Source of the DNA: RGIG5050 sp045636065
GTDB lineage: Bacteria > Verrucomicrobiota > Kiritimatiellia > RFP12 > UBA1067
Reading direction: 5' to 3'
Assembly (NCBI GenBank): GCA_045636065.1
Contig: JAZTWW010000008.1
Span: 1 to 40,238, forward strand
Length of the DNA: 40,238 nucleotides
A model generated the notes under the pieces. That model ran no database searches and was not told where the DNA came from. It was given only the letters and a program-made list of their open reading frames with translations. This document shows positions 26,066-32,344 of the stretch, piece by piece. Within the stretch, counting starts at the first letter, position 1, and every line of letters begins with the position of its first letter. The position numbers and the translations under genes are program-made.

Positions 26066-26658
26066 AAACATCCAATAAGACAAGCTCTTTGGACGAAAAG
26101 ATCGAATGGAGGCACAGGAAGGCCCTTTACGGCGACTGGAAGACCATCAGGATGATCTGGATGTTTTTCGCGGCGGTCTTTGGCGGCTTGGGGCTGATCA
26201 TGCTCCTTGCCACGAAATTCGAGAACGGCTGGTCCTTCCTGCTTCTTTTCGCCAAGCTGATCCTCTTTATGGAGGTGCTTGCGACGTTCGCCTACTGGCT
26301 CTGGGCATGGGCAAACGACGGCGAGGAGGTCTGGGGGTACGTCATGAACTCCGCGAGGGTCGTCGCCGACATGATCCAGCGCCATCCGGAAAGGCTCAAC
26401 AAACTCCTCTTCATGAGCCCCCGCGGCGCCAGATACGACTCGCGGGAAAAACATTTCCAGGTGTGGCTCTGCGAAGTCGTAAAGGTCGACGAGCTGCGCG
26501 AAAAAGGCGATATACGCCTTGAAACGCGCAATAACGCGAAGACGCTGCACGTTCCGCCGGAGCGGTACGATGAAGTCCTCGCGTTCATCAAGGAGAACAT
26601 TCCGCACGAAAGGCCCAAGAGAAGGCGGAAAAAGAAACAAACACCTGAAACGGCCTGA
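26062..26658 (+). CDS. Two-helix membrane protein of unknown function
   Basis: This 198-residue protein begins at ATG 26062, overlapping the patatin stop. A short charged N-terminus leads to two transmembrane helices (about residues 32-52 and 60-85, WMFFAAVFGGLGLIMLLA and LLLFAKLILFMEVLATFAYW) and a cytoplasmic-looking domain of ~100 residues (RHPERLNKLLFMSPRGARYD, EKHFQVWLCEVVKVDEL, LHVPPERYDEVLAFI) with a Lys/Arg-rich tail. The C-terminal part looks like a small alpha/beta domain, and two-helix plus such a domain is seen in YcxB-like or immunity-type proteins, but I cannot name it. It could protect the host from the phospholipase or anchor a complex. Confidence 0.75.
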   Translation: MKTSNKTSSLDEKIEWRHRKALYGDWKTIRMIWMFFAAVFGGLGLIMLLATKFENGWSFLLLFAKLILFMEVLATFAYWLWAWANDGEEVWGYVMNSARVVADMIQRHPERLNKLLFMSPRGARYDSREKHFQVWLCEVVKVDELREKGDIRLETRNNAKTLHVPPERYDEVLAFIKENIPHERPKRRRKKKQTPETA

Positions 26659-26683
26659 CCGCGAAAAAAATGAAAGTTCGCAC

Positions 26684-26712
26684 TTGATTTCGGAGGGAGG
26701 ATTTGGTATACT
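26684..26712 (+). promoter_or_regulatory. Promoter of tRNA-Val
   Basis: TTGATT (26684-26689), a 17-bp spacer and TATACT (26707-26712) in the extended form ATTTGGTATACT. The start is predicted at about 26719, 14 nt before the mature tRNA end. Confidence 0.8.
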
Positions 26713-26732
26713 AATCCGCGTTGCAGGTTCTT

Positions 26733-26809
26733 GGGCTTATAGCTCAGTTGGTTAGAGCACTTCCTTGACATGGAAGGGGTCAGTGGTCCGAATCCACTTA
26801 AGCCCACCA
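26733..26809 (+). tRNA. tRNA-Val (anticodon GAC)
   Basis: All arms fold: acceptor GGGCTTA/TAAGCCC, D-stem GCTC/GAGC, anticodon stem CTTCC/GGAAG with loop TTGACAT (anticodon GAC at 26767-26769), T-stem AGTGG/CCACT. Discriminator base is A and CCA is encoded (26807-26809). The T-loop reads TCCGAAT: position 55, almost always U (pseudouridine), is C here. Confidence 0.97.
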
Positions 26810-26830
26810 AGTTTCCCCCCACCACTACAG

Positions 26831-27655
26831 ATGATAGACCTTCATCTACATTCCACGGCGAGCGACGGTACGTTCGCCCCCGGCGAGTTGGCCGAGCTTG
26901 GACGGAGCTTCGCGGTGATGGCCCTTACGGACCATGACAGCACCGGCGGGCTCAATGAGTTCCTTTCACACCCCGATGGGCCGGCCATAAGGATTGCAGG
27001 CGTTGAAATAGACGTCGATCCAGGCGAAGGCTACGGGAGATTCCATCTTCTTGCCTACGGATTCGATCCCTCAGACGCAGCGCTTCAGCGCCTTCTGTCC
27101 GTTCTGCGCAGCGACCGCGAAGAGCGGAACGTTAAGATGGTCGCGAGGCTCAACGGCATCGGAGCGAAGATTACGCTTGAGGACTGGGGCCGGTTCTCGC
27201 CCGGGCTCCTTGCACGCCCGCACCTTGCAAGGGCGCTCGTCTCGCTCGGGTACGCCACGAGCATCTCCGATGCCTTCGAGCGTCTTATAGGCGACGATGC
27301 GCCCGGCTACGTGAGGCGCACGATGCGCGATCCGGGCGAGGCGATCGATATCATACACGCGGCGCATGGCATAACGGTGATGGCCCATCCCAAGTTCTGG
27401 ACAAGGGATCCCGAGAAGCTCGAGCGGGGGCTTGCCGCGCTTAAGGAGCGCGGGCTTGACGGGCTCGAATGCGAATACCAGACGAATACGCGCGAAGAGA
27501 CTACACTGCACCTTACGCTTGCTAAGAGGTTCGGCCTTATCCCGACTGCGGGAAGCGATTTCCACGGGTCGAACAAGCCAGGGCTCGCGATAGGCATGTC
27601 CGTCCCTGATGAGCGCACCTTCATCCGCCCCTTCCTCAACGCCCTCGGCCGATGA
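26831..27655 (+). CDS. PHP-domain phosphatase/exonuclease (RNase AM/TrpH-like)
   Basis: The product is 274 residues. Metal-binding PHP motifs are clear: DLHLHSTASDGT at the N-terminus, LTDHDSTGG (near 38), a Glu in VEIDVDPGEG, and AHPKFW plus GSDFHG toward the C-terminus. This is the family of E. coli YciV (RNase AM), which removes 5' nucleotides from RNA and hydrolyses 3',5'-bisphosphonucleotides. The start ATG 26831 lies only 22 nt after the tRNA CCA end; an upstream in-frame ATG at 26765 lies inside the tRNA and is rejected. No ribosome site is visible between them. Co-transcription with tRNA-Val is likely, so tRNA 3' processing would leave an mRNA with a ~20-nt leader. Confidence 0.92.
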   Translation: MIDLHLHSTASDGTFAPGELAELGRSFAVMALTDHDSTGGLNEFLSHPDGPAIRIAGVEIDVDPGEGYGRFHLLAYGFDPSDAALQRLLSVLRSDREERNVKMVARLNGIGAKITLEDWGRFSPGLLARPHLARALVSLGYATSISDAFERLIGDDAPGYVRRTMRDPGEAIDIIHAAHGITVMAHPKFWTRDPEKLERGLAALKERGLDGLECEYQTNTREETTLHLTLAKRFGLIPTAGSDFHGSNKPGLAIGMSVPDERTFIRPFLNALGR

Positions 27656-27685
27656 TCCCAATGGTGCCAGACTCCCATCCCGTCA

Positions 27686-27730
27686 TACTGGTTACTGGTT
27701 ATTGGTTACTGGTTGTTGGATACTAAATAC
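27686..27730 (+). repeat. ACTGGTTA-type short tandem repeat, copy 1
   Basis: Seven- to eight-base units (TACTGGT, TATTGGT, TACTGGT, TGTTGGA) run from 27686. A related run is at 32201-32244, so the two copies bracket the toxin/immunity island on both sides. Confidence 0.75.
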
Positions 27731-28502
27731 TTTTGATTCGAATGGTGCCAGATTTCGACTACGCATTTTTGGGCCCACCCTTTTTTGCTTAGTTTTGCTT
27801 CCCTTGTGCGTGCGGGTGCCTGTCAAACTTTCGGCCGATTTCGCCCCAACGGTACTCACCATTCCATAAGCTGCGCAGGCGCTTTCGTACGCACCTCTCG
27901 CAAATCGCGAGATTTGCTTCGGGTGCGTCCAAAAGCGCCTGCATCAGTTTCTGGAAGGTTGTGTTCCGCTGCGGGGTCGAACTCGGCCGAGGTTGGCACG
28001 GGCGCGCTGGCGGCGCGTCATGTCCCCTTGCGCGGCTCCTTGCGTCCACTTCGCTTCGCTCGTGCGCTCGATTGCTTTGCAATCTGCGCGGCTTCCCTCC
28101 GATTCGCTTCGCTCATCTTCGGCGCATCCTCCTACGGGCGAATGTCGTGGCTGCGGCACTGTGGCATCCGTCCATGCGGGGCATCTGGCGGGTCGCTGCG
28201 CTCAGCCGCCATCTGCCCCACCTGTACGGCGCCACAGCACCGCGACGCCGCGCCATTCGCCCTCCGGAACCGCGAGCTGGCCATTCCGCACCTGGCGCGC
28301 TAGTCGCGTTTTCCCCTCGGCTGCAAACCATGCTTCGCGAGGTTTGCAGCCTGCCCCGCCATTGGAGGCCGTTAGAGCATGGTGGGCATAGTTTCGCAAC
28401 CTATCGCGGCCTCCCTCATGGCTCCGCGCCGGAATGGCACTTCAATCCCGCATCTCGACATTCGCAAATCCGCCAGAACCCACCTGGAAACCGAAGCGGA
28501 TT

Positions 28503-28760
28503 TTTTGAAGACAAGTGATATAAGCGATAAACGCGATAAAAGCGATAAATCCGATGAATGGGCTGGGAATTGGCCAATTGTGATCGCTGTTGCGGCAAGG
28601 GTTTTGGCCATGATGAGAACTGGTCCGAAACATATTCTCATTGCCGCTTGGAATGGCGGATGTCGATCGCTTTCATCCCTCTTGCCCAATCAAAGTCCTA
28701 TAATCGGATTTATCGCTTATATCGCGTTTATCCCTTTCATCCCTTTTCCCAAAATCGGCT
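28503..28760. repeat. Dispersed intergenic repeat, second inverted pair
   Basis: A forward unit (about 28515-28570, with GATAAAAGCGATAAATCC) is followed by a reversed unit (about 28670-28760, with GGATTTATCGC and AAAATCGGC). This is the same forward/reverse arrangement as at 1-290, with a loop of roughly 100 nt. The intervening bases are unrelated in the two loci. Confidence 0.8.
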
Positions 28761-28819
28761 CGCCACTTAAAATCCACAAATCCACATATCCTCTAATCCC
28801 CGAATCCCCTAAATTCATG

Positions 28820-29043
28820 GTGCCAGACTCCCTTGGAACGCCCAAATATTTGCGCACCTCTTGACTTCCCAGGGCAAATTTGGTAAGATTCCCGAGTCTT
28901 TCGGGCATGGGCGCGGCGGTTGGGCGAGCTGCGGCGGCCCATGCGATAGCGGTTTGAAGCGGAAGGGGTAATATTTGAGAAGGTGATGTTATGAAGATTC
29001 CTGATTACGTTCTAGTTTGCATGCAAACCGACCGTGCCTGGCC
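28820..29043 (+). repeat. Promoter/leader/N-terminus cassette, copy A
   Basis: This 224-bp segment recurs at 30885-31109 (copy B). From the -35 box onward (28861-29043) I see one mismatch in 183 bases. It carries a promoter, a structured 5' leader (CCCGA/TCGGG, and ATGGGC/GCCCAT hairpins), a ribosome site and the first 18 codons of the following gene. Confidence 0.92.
28861..28889 (+). promoter_or_regulatory. Promoter of the RHS-toxin gene (copy A)
   Basis: TTGACT (28861-28866), a 17-bp spacer and TAAGAT (28884-28889) preceded by ATTTGG. The start is predicted near 28896, leaving a ~95-nt leader with two hairpins before the AAGGTGATG ribosome site. Confidence 0.75.
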
Positions 29044-29953
29044 GGTCGCCACCCGCCCGATGATAATGCAGAAGTACGGAGAGTATACGCTCTTCTACAC
29101 GCACGACGGGAACAAGAACGTCTCCGACCTCGTCTTCTTCCAGCGTGCCAACGGCATCGCCGCGCACTACGAGTACGCGCCCTTTGGGTCAGTCACTGCG
29201 ACTAGCCGTAGTACCCCCGTGACGGCGTACGACTTCCGGACGCTTAACCCCTATCGTTTCTCGTCTGAGAGGTATGATAGTGCGATTGAGCTCATGTATT
29301 ACAATTACAGACATTATGATATGTTTGGAGGAAGATGGATTAATCGTGACCCCATAGTCTATAAGAAACCTTGCAGGAAATACAATGATGTTTTACTATA
29401 TACTTTCTGCAAGAATTCACCGATTTCTTCTACAGATATTATTGGGTTGGATGATCCTGGTTGCAATTTGCCTGGTTGGTTACAAGTTAAAGGAGAAAAA
29501 AGAGATTGCATTCGCAAGTGTTGTGCAATGCACGATTATTGCTATTATTCCAGGAATGGACAAAACACAGATGGTCTGATGCCGTGTACATCTTCATCAT
29601 GGATTCCCGACCTCGGACAGTTGTTTGCCGACAAACAAAATGGTATAGATGCTTTGAAATCGGATCCATGTATGGGGTGCAATAGGGATGTTGTGGATTG
29701 TTATTATTCCTGCTTTCAGACGGGAAATCCAAATAATTCACTATCAGATTCACAATTCTGGTTCTGTCCAAATGGGGAGCACAAGGGTGAATTTTATGAA
29801 ACGTGGGGGTCTATTCCAAAGTCATGTTTTGCCGACGGTTATAAGCCTTCTCATCCACCTGATGAAGATCCTCCGCCTAAATCTCCTGAGTGTCTTCCCT
29901 GTAGATTGCCTACAGTTTCTGAGGTGGTAGATCAGTTGAATGATTTTTTCTGA
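28991..29953 (+). CDS. RHS-core remnant with phospholipase A2-like toxin tip, chimeric N-terminus
   Basis: This 320-residue chimera has three parts. Residues 1-18 (MKIPDYVLVCMQTDRAWP) come from the duplicated cassette. Residues of about 25-155 are the end of an RHS/YD-repeat core (YTHDGNKNVSDLV, AHYEYAPFG, NPYRFSSERYD, MYYNYRHYDMFGGRWINRDPI, YTFCKNSPISSTDIIGLD). The tip (about 155-320) holds CCAMHDYC (residues 177-184), the active-site signature of secreted phospholipase A2 (CC-x-x-H-x-x-C), and a later Cys-rich CNRDVVDCYYSC. Full RHS proteins exceed 1000 residues, so the shell is missing and delivery by itself is doubtful. The tip is much AT-richer than its surroundings, consistent with horizontal acquisition. 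It is a toxin module, perhaps an orphan or silent one. Confidence 0.85.
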   Translation: MKIPDYVLVCMQTDRAWPVATRPMIMQKYGEYTLFYTHDGNKNVSDLVFFQRANGIAAHYEYAPFGSVTATSRSTPVTAYDFRTLNPYRFSSERYDSAIELMYYNYRHYDMFGGRWINRDPIVYKKPCRKYNDVLLYTFCKNSPISSTDIIGLDDPGCNLPGWLQVKGEKRDCIRKCCAMHDYCYYSRNGQNTDGLMPCTSSSWIPDLGQLFADKQNGIDALKSDPCMGCNRDVVDCYYSCFQTGNPNNSLSDSQFWFCPNGEHKGEFYETWGSIPKSCFADGYKPSHPPDEDPPPKSPECLPCRLPTVSEVVDQLNDFF

Positions 29954-29966
29954 TAGGGGTTGTTTT

Positions 29967-30800
29967 ATGCGGATGAAACCTATAGTGCCAGTTTTAGCCG
30001 TTTGTATTCTGCTTTTGATGGTTCTGTTGAGGCGAGACATAGCAGATGATGCAGGCAAGGCTAGATGGATGACCGTTTATGAAAATACAACAGAGGATTA
30101 TGTAACAAATGCGGTCCCTTCATCAGCAGAAATGGAGCATAAATTTTCTGTTGTTGCAGAAGGTGTCGAGTACAGATGTTATGGACTGCAATTTGCAAGC
30201 TTATATCCGTATTCAACGGACAGAAGCCTGATAATGCTCTTTAGAAACGGGGCCCTCATAAAAGTCGCAAGGAATCCGACAAATGATAAAATTCTGGATT
30301 TCGCTTCAAGCAATGGTTTAAGGCCCTGTTCGAGTGATGAAAATAAGCATTTCAATACAAATCCTACACCATTTGAATATTCAAGATATGTAGTTTCTGA
30401 CGATTTCAGTTCTGAGCCAGATCCATGGACAATACGATTTCTAGGTTCGCCAGCGACAGGTAGTGTGGATATTGGATTGACAATATCGATTTGTCTTGTG
30501 TATATAGCGACCGCACCGCTTAGATATCTACCGTCGGCAGAACGAGATTATTATACCAATCTGCGCATCAGGCTGGATTCCCGTTCCGTTAAGCTTGGAG
30601 AGGACAGAGATCGTCTGGAGGCAAGGATAGGAATGCCATTTATGGTTTCCGACAATGGGCACTGTTTCCATTATGCAGGATGCGCATATAATTCACAAAA
30701 AGTTCAGCCCAGTCTTGGAGTGTTGTTGATCTGCTATGATGAGAATGGTAGGGTTTCCGAGGTGTACAATTCAAAATTTGGATATTACAGCATGTATTGA
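29967..30800 (+). CDS. Putative membrane-anchored immunity protein
   Basis: This 277-residue protein starts 13 nt after the RHS toxin, with AGGGG about 7 nt before ATG 29967 (an upstream ATG at 29940 lies inside the toxin gene). An N-terminal transmembrane helix (about residues 5-22, IVPVLAVCILLLMVLL) is followed by a large extracytoplasmic domain and a second hydrophobic segment near the middle (VDIGLTISICLVYIATAP). It shares the AT-rich composition of the toxin tip and no recognisable family. Placement right behind a phospholipase A2-like toxin and membrane location suit an immunity protein that protects the periplasmic face, but this is inference by position. Confidence 0.6.
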   Translation: MRMKPIVPVLAVCILLLMVLLRRDIADDAGKARWMTVYENTTEDYVTNAVPSSAEMEHKFSVVAEGVEYRCYGLQFASLYPYSTDRSLIMLFRNGALIKVARNPTNDKILDFASSNGLRPCSSDENKHFNTNPTPFEYSRYVVSDDFSSEPDPWTIRFLGSPATGSVDIGLTISICLVYIATAPLRYLPSAERDYYTNLRIRLDSRSVKLGEDRDRLEARIGMPFMVSDNGHCFHYAGCAYNSQKVQPSLGVLLICYDENGRVSEVYNSKFGYYSMY

Positions 30801-30884
30801 GTATAATGCTTATGACACCCTGCATTGCAATGTTCTGGAACGAAGAAATTGCTGAAATTTATGGTCCCGGCCCCCTTCCATATT

Positions 30885-31109
30885 GTGCCAGACTCCCTCG
30901 GCAATGCCCAAATATTTGCGCACCTCTTGACTTCCCAGGGCAAATTTGGTAAGATTCCCGAGTCTTTCGGGCATGGGCGCGGCGGTTGGGCGAGCTGCGG
31001 CGGCCCATGCGATAGCGGTTTGATGCGGAAGGGGTAATATTTGAGAAGGTGATGTTATGAAGATTCCTGATTACGTTCTAGTTTGCATGCAAACCGACCG
31101 TGCCTGGCC
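30885..31109 (+). repeat. Promoter/leader/N-terminus cassette, copy B
   Basis: Second copy of the 28820-29043 segment, offset by 2066 (2065 before a one-base insertion near 30900). It drives a different gene. The identity ends at GCC after codon 17-18, where the coding sequences diverge abruptly. Confidence 0.92.
30927..30955 (+). promoter_or_regulatory. Promoter of the immunity-like gene (copy B)
   Basis: TTGACT (30927-30932), 17 bp, TAAGAT (30950-30955), identical to copy A. The start is predicted near 30962. Confidence 0.75.
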
Positions 31110-31653
31110 CCCCATGAAGTATGCCGCGGCCTGTTCTGTGTATAGGCAGAAACTGGTTGAAATGGGGATTGTCGAGGGATGCGACATTTGGCGTTATTTT
31201 TTTGGTTCCATCAATGAGCGTGTGAAATGCAATGAAACTGCCATGCGCTTCCAGGTAAGTCTGAACGGCGTTCTTGAGTTGTCATTTTCACATTACGTAA
31301 AGATTCCAACGGACGAAAAGATGCGCAATCTGGAACAGAAGTGGATCACTGCAAGATTCACGGGAGTTGAGAGCCTTGATTGTTTGCTGACCACAAACAC
31401 AATGAATTTCAGGGATCTGTGGCATGTGGGGTTCTGGCACGATGACGGCGTAAAGTATGCAGTGTTCGATCTGTCAGCAGGAATGAATGATTGCACAAGG
31501 GTGGCATTCTCGTTTAGAGACGTGGGGTTCATCGAAGATCTCAAACGGCACAGAAAGCGGATATGGGAGATAGGATGTGAACGATGGTACCATCTTAAAG
31601 CCAAGGATATAGCGCGGCTCGCGGCGGAAGCACAACGCAAGGGGGTGTCATGA
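31057..31653 (+). CDS. Unknown protein, immunity-like, founding copy of the cassette
   Basis: A 198-residue soluble protein. The N-terminal MKIPDYVLVCM aligns with the start of the frameshifted paralogue downstream (MRLPKFISDYM), and both continue through a YRQ-x-L-x-EMG segment. That means the cassette's first codons are native here and were borrowed by the RHS gene. Distinct blocks are IWRYFF, SFSHYVKIPTDEKMRNLEQKW, LWHVGFWHDDGVKYAVFD and FSFRDVGFIEDL. No known family is recognised. Tandem duplication, proximity to a toxin and lack of catalytic motifs are typical of immunity genes in polymorphic toxin loci. It overlaps the next copy (ATGA). Confidence 0.7.
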   Translation: MKIPDYVLVCMQTDRAWPPMKYAAACSVYRQKLVEMGIVEGCDIWRYFFGSINERVKCNETAMRFQVSLNGVLELSFSHYVKIPTDEKMRNLEQKWITARFTGVESLDCLLTTNTMNFRDLWHVGFWHDDGVKYAVFDLSAGMNDCTRVAFSFRDVGFIEDLKRHRKRIWEIGCERWYHLKAKDIARLAAEAQRKGVS

Positions 31654-32157
31654 GACTTCCGAAATTCATTAGCGACTACATGAAATACGGACAGGTTTCG
31701 CAAAATGTGTTTACCAACGCCAGCAACATGTATAGGCAGAACCTGATCGAGATGGGTTTCTATGAGGGCAGCGAAATATGGAAGCGCTTCTACGAAGGCG
31801 GCGACGATTGCTTTCTTTATAACGTTGCGGATAATGTGTATTGTCGCTGATCTGAAAAGAGCCTGTTCGCTGGAGTTCACATTTTCAACACATTTGAAAA
31901 TGTCGCCCGATGACAGGAAGCGCAATCTCGTACGACGTTGGACAACCGCAAAGTTCAAGAACGTTGGCAGACTGGAGGGTTTCCTGTGCTGCAGCTGTAA
32001 AAGACTTATGAGTCTATGCCGGGCCGGGTTCTGGCACAGGAAAGGGGTAAAGCATGCATTTTTCGATTTCTCGACAGAAGACGGCAAGATAAGCAGAGTA
32101 ATGTTCACTTTCGAAGATGTCGAGTTTGTCGAAAATGCGAGTGGCATAAATCAATGA
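31650..32157 (+). pseudogene. Frameshifted paralogue of the immunity-like gene
   Basis: The first frame (from ATG 31650) reads MYRQNLIEMGFYEGSEIW and ends at a stop near 31850; the homology then continues in another frame (LEFTFSTHLKMSPDDRKRNL, LCRAGFWHRKGVKHAFFDF, VMFTFEDVEFVENASG) to 32157. Both halves align with the intact neighbour in the correct order, so a single frameshift near 31840-31850 broke the gene. Two separate short genes, or a programmed frameshift, are less likely. It supports decay of a tandem immunity array. Confidence 0.85.
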
Positions 32158-32200
32158 GAACATGTTTCGGACTAACGCGCCACGACCTTTCGTATTGCCC

Positions 32201-32244
32201 TACTGGATACTGGTTATTGGATACTGGTTATTGGATACTAATAC
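32201..32244 (+). repeat. ACTGGTTA-type short tandem repeat, copy 2
   Basis: Units TACTGGA, TACTGGT, TATTGGA run in series, related to 27686-27730. It lies just outside the broken immunity gene. Confidence 0.75.
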
Positions 32245-32248
32245 ACTT

Positions 32249-32264
32249 CCAACGCGCGCGTTGG
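32249..32264. repeat. Perfect 16-bp palindrome CCAACGCGCGCGTTGG
   Basis: This self-complementary site lies about 70 bp upstream of the predicted transcription start of the hydrogenase operon. It could be a regulator site or a cruciform; no family is recognised. Confidence 0.5.
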
Positions 32265-32275
32265 TCACAGCTGTT

Positions 32276-32293
32276 AATTAGTGTAGACTAATT
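32276..32293 (+). promoter_or_regulatory. Operator-like palindrome over the hydrogenase -35 box
   Basis: AATTAGT (32276-32282) and ACTAATT (32287-32293) are exact inverted arms with a 4-bp spacer, and they overlap the -35 hexamer. A bound repressor would block the promoter. It does not match the Rex consensus (TTGTGA-N6-TCACAA). Confidence 0.45.
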
Positions 32294-32312
32294 CAATTCA
32301 ACATGATATAAT
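32284..32312 (+). promoter_or_regulatory. Promoter of the hydC-hydB-hydA operon
   Basis: TAGACT (32284-32289, four of six), 17 bp, TATAAT (32307-32312) with an extended TGA before it. The start is predicted near 32319; GGAGG (32332-32336) precedes hydC. Confidence 0.75.
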
Positions 32313-32344
32313 CATCCTATTTCAAATTCGCGGAGGATAGGGTC

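Larger units (their letters stand above)
27656..28815. other. Long non-coding, repeat- and hairpin-rich stretch
   Basis: About 1.2 kb without a believable gene: the open frames are short and read simple sequence. It contains a (T)ACTGGTTA-type tandem, copies of ATGGTGCCAGA (27661, 27742, 28817), GC-rich inverted repeats (28178-28191/28206-28219 imperfect; 28319-28329/28341-28351 perfect GGCTGCAAACC/GGTTTGCAGCC) and a pair of the GATAAAAGCGATAAATCC repeats. Phrases such as CTTCGCTTCGCTCG and GATTGCTTTGCAATC are self-complementary. It may be a remnant of mobile or recombinogenic DNA next to the toxin island. Confidence 0.7.

Noticed and set aside
27785..28518. Overlapping open frames of 130-185 codons after the PHP gene
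   Set aside because: They translate hairpins and simple repeats, overlap in several frames, have no ribosome sites and no recognisable content.
28896..28990. Riboswitch in the duplicated leader
   Set aside because: The hairpins are clear, but no conserved core of a riboswitch class known to me could be found.
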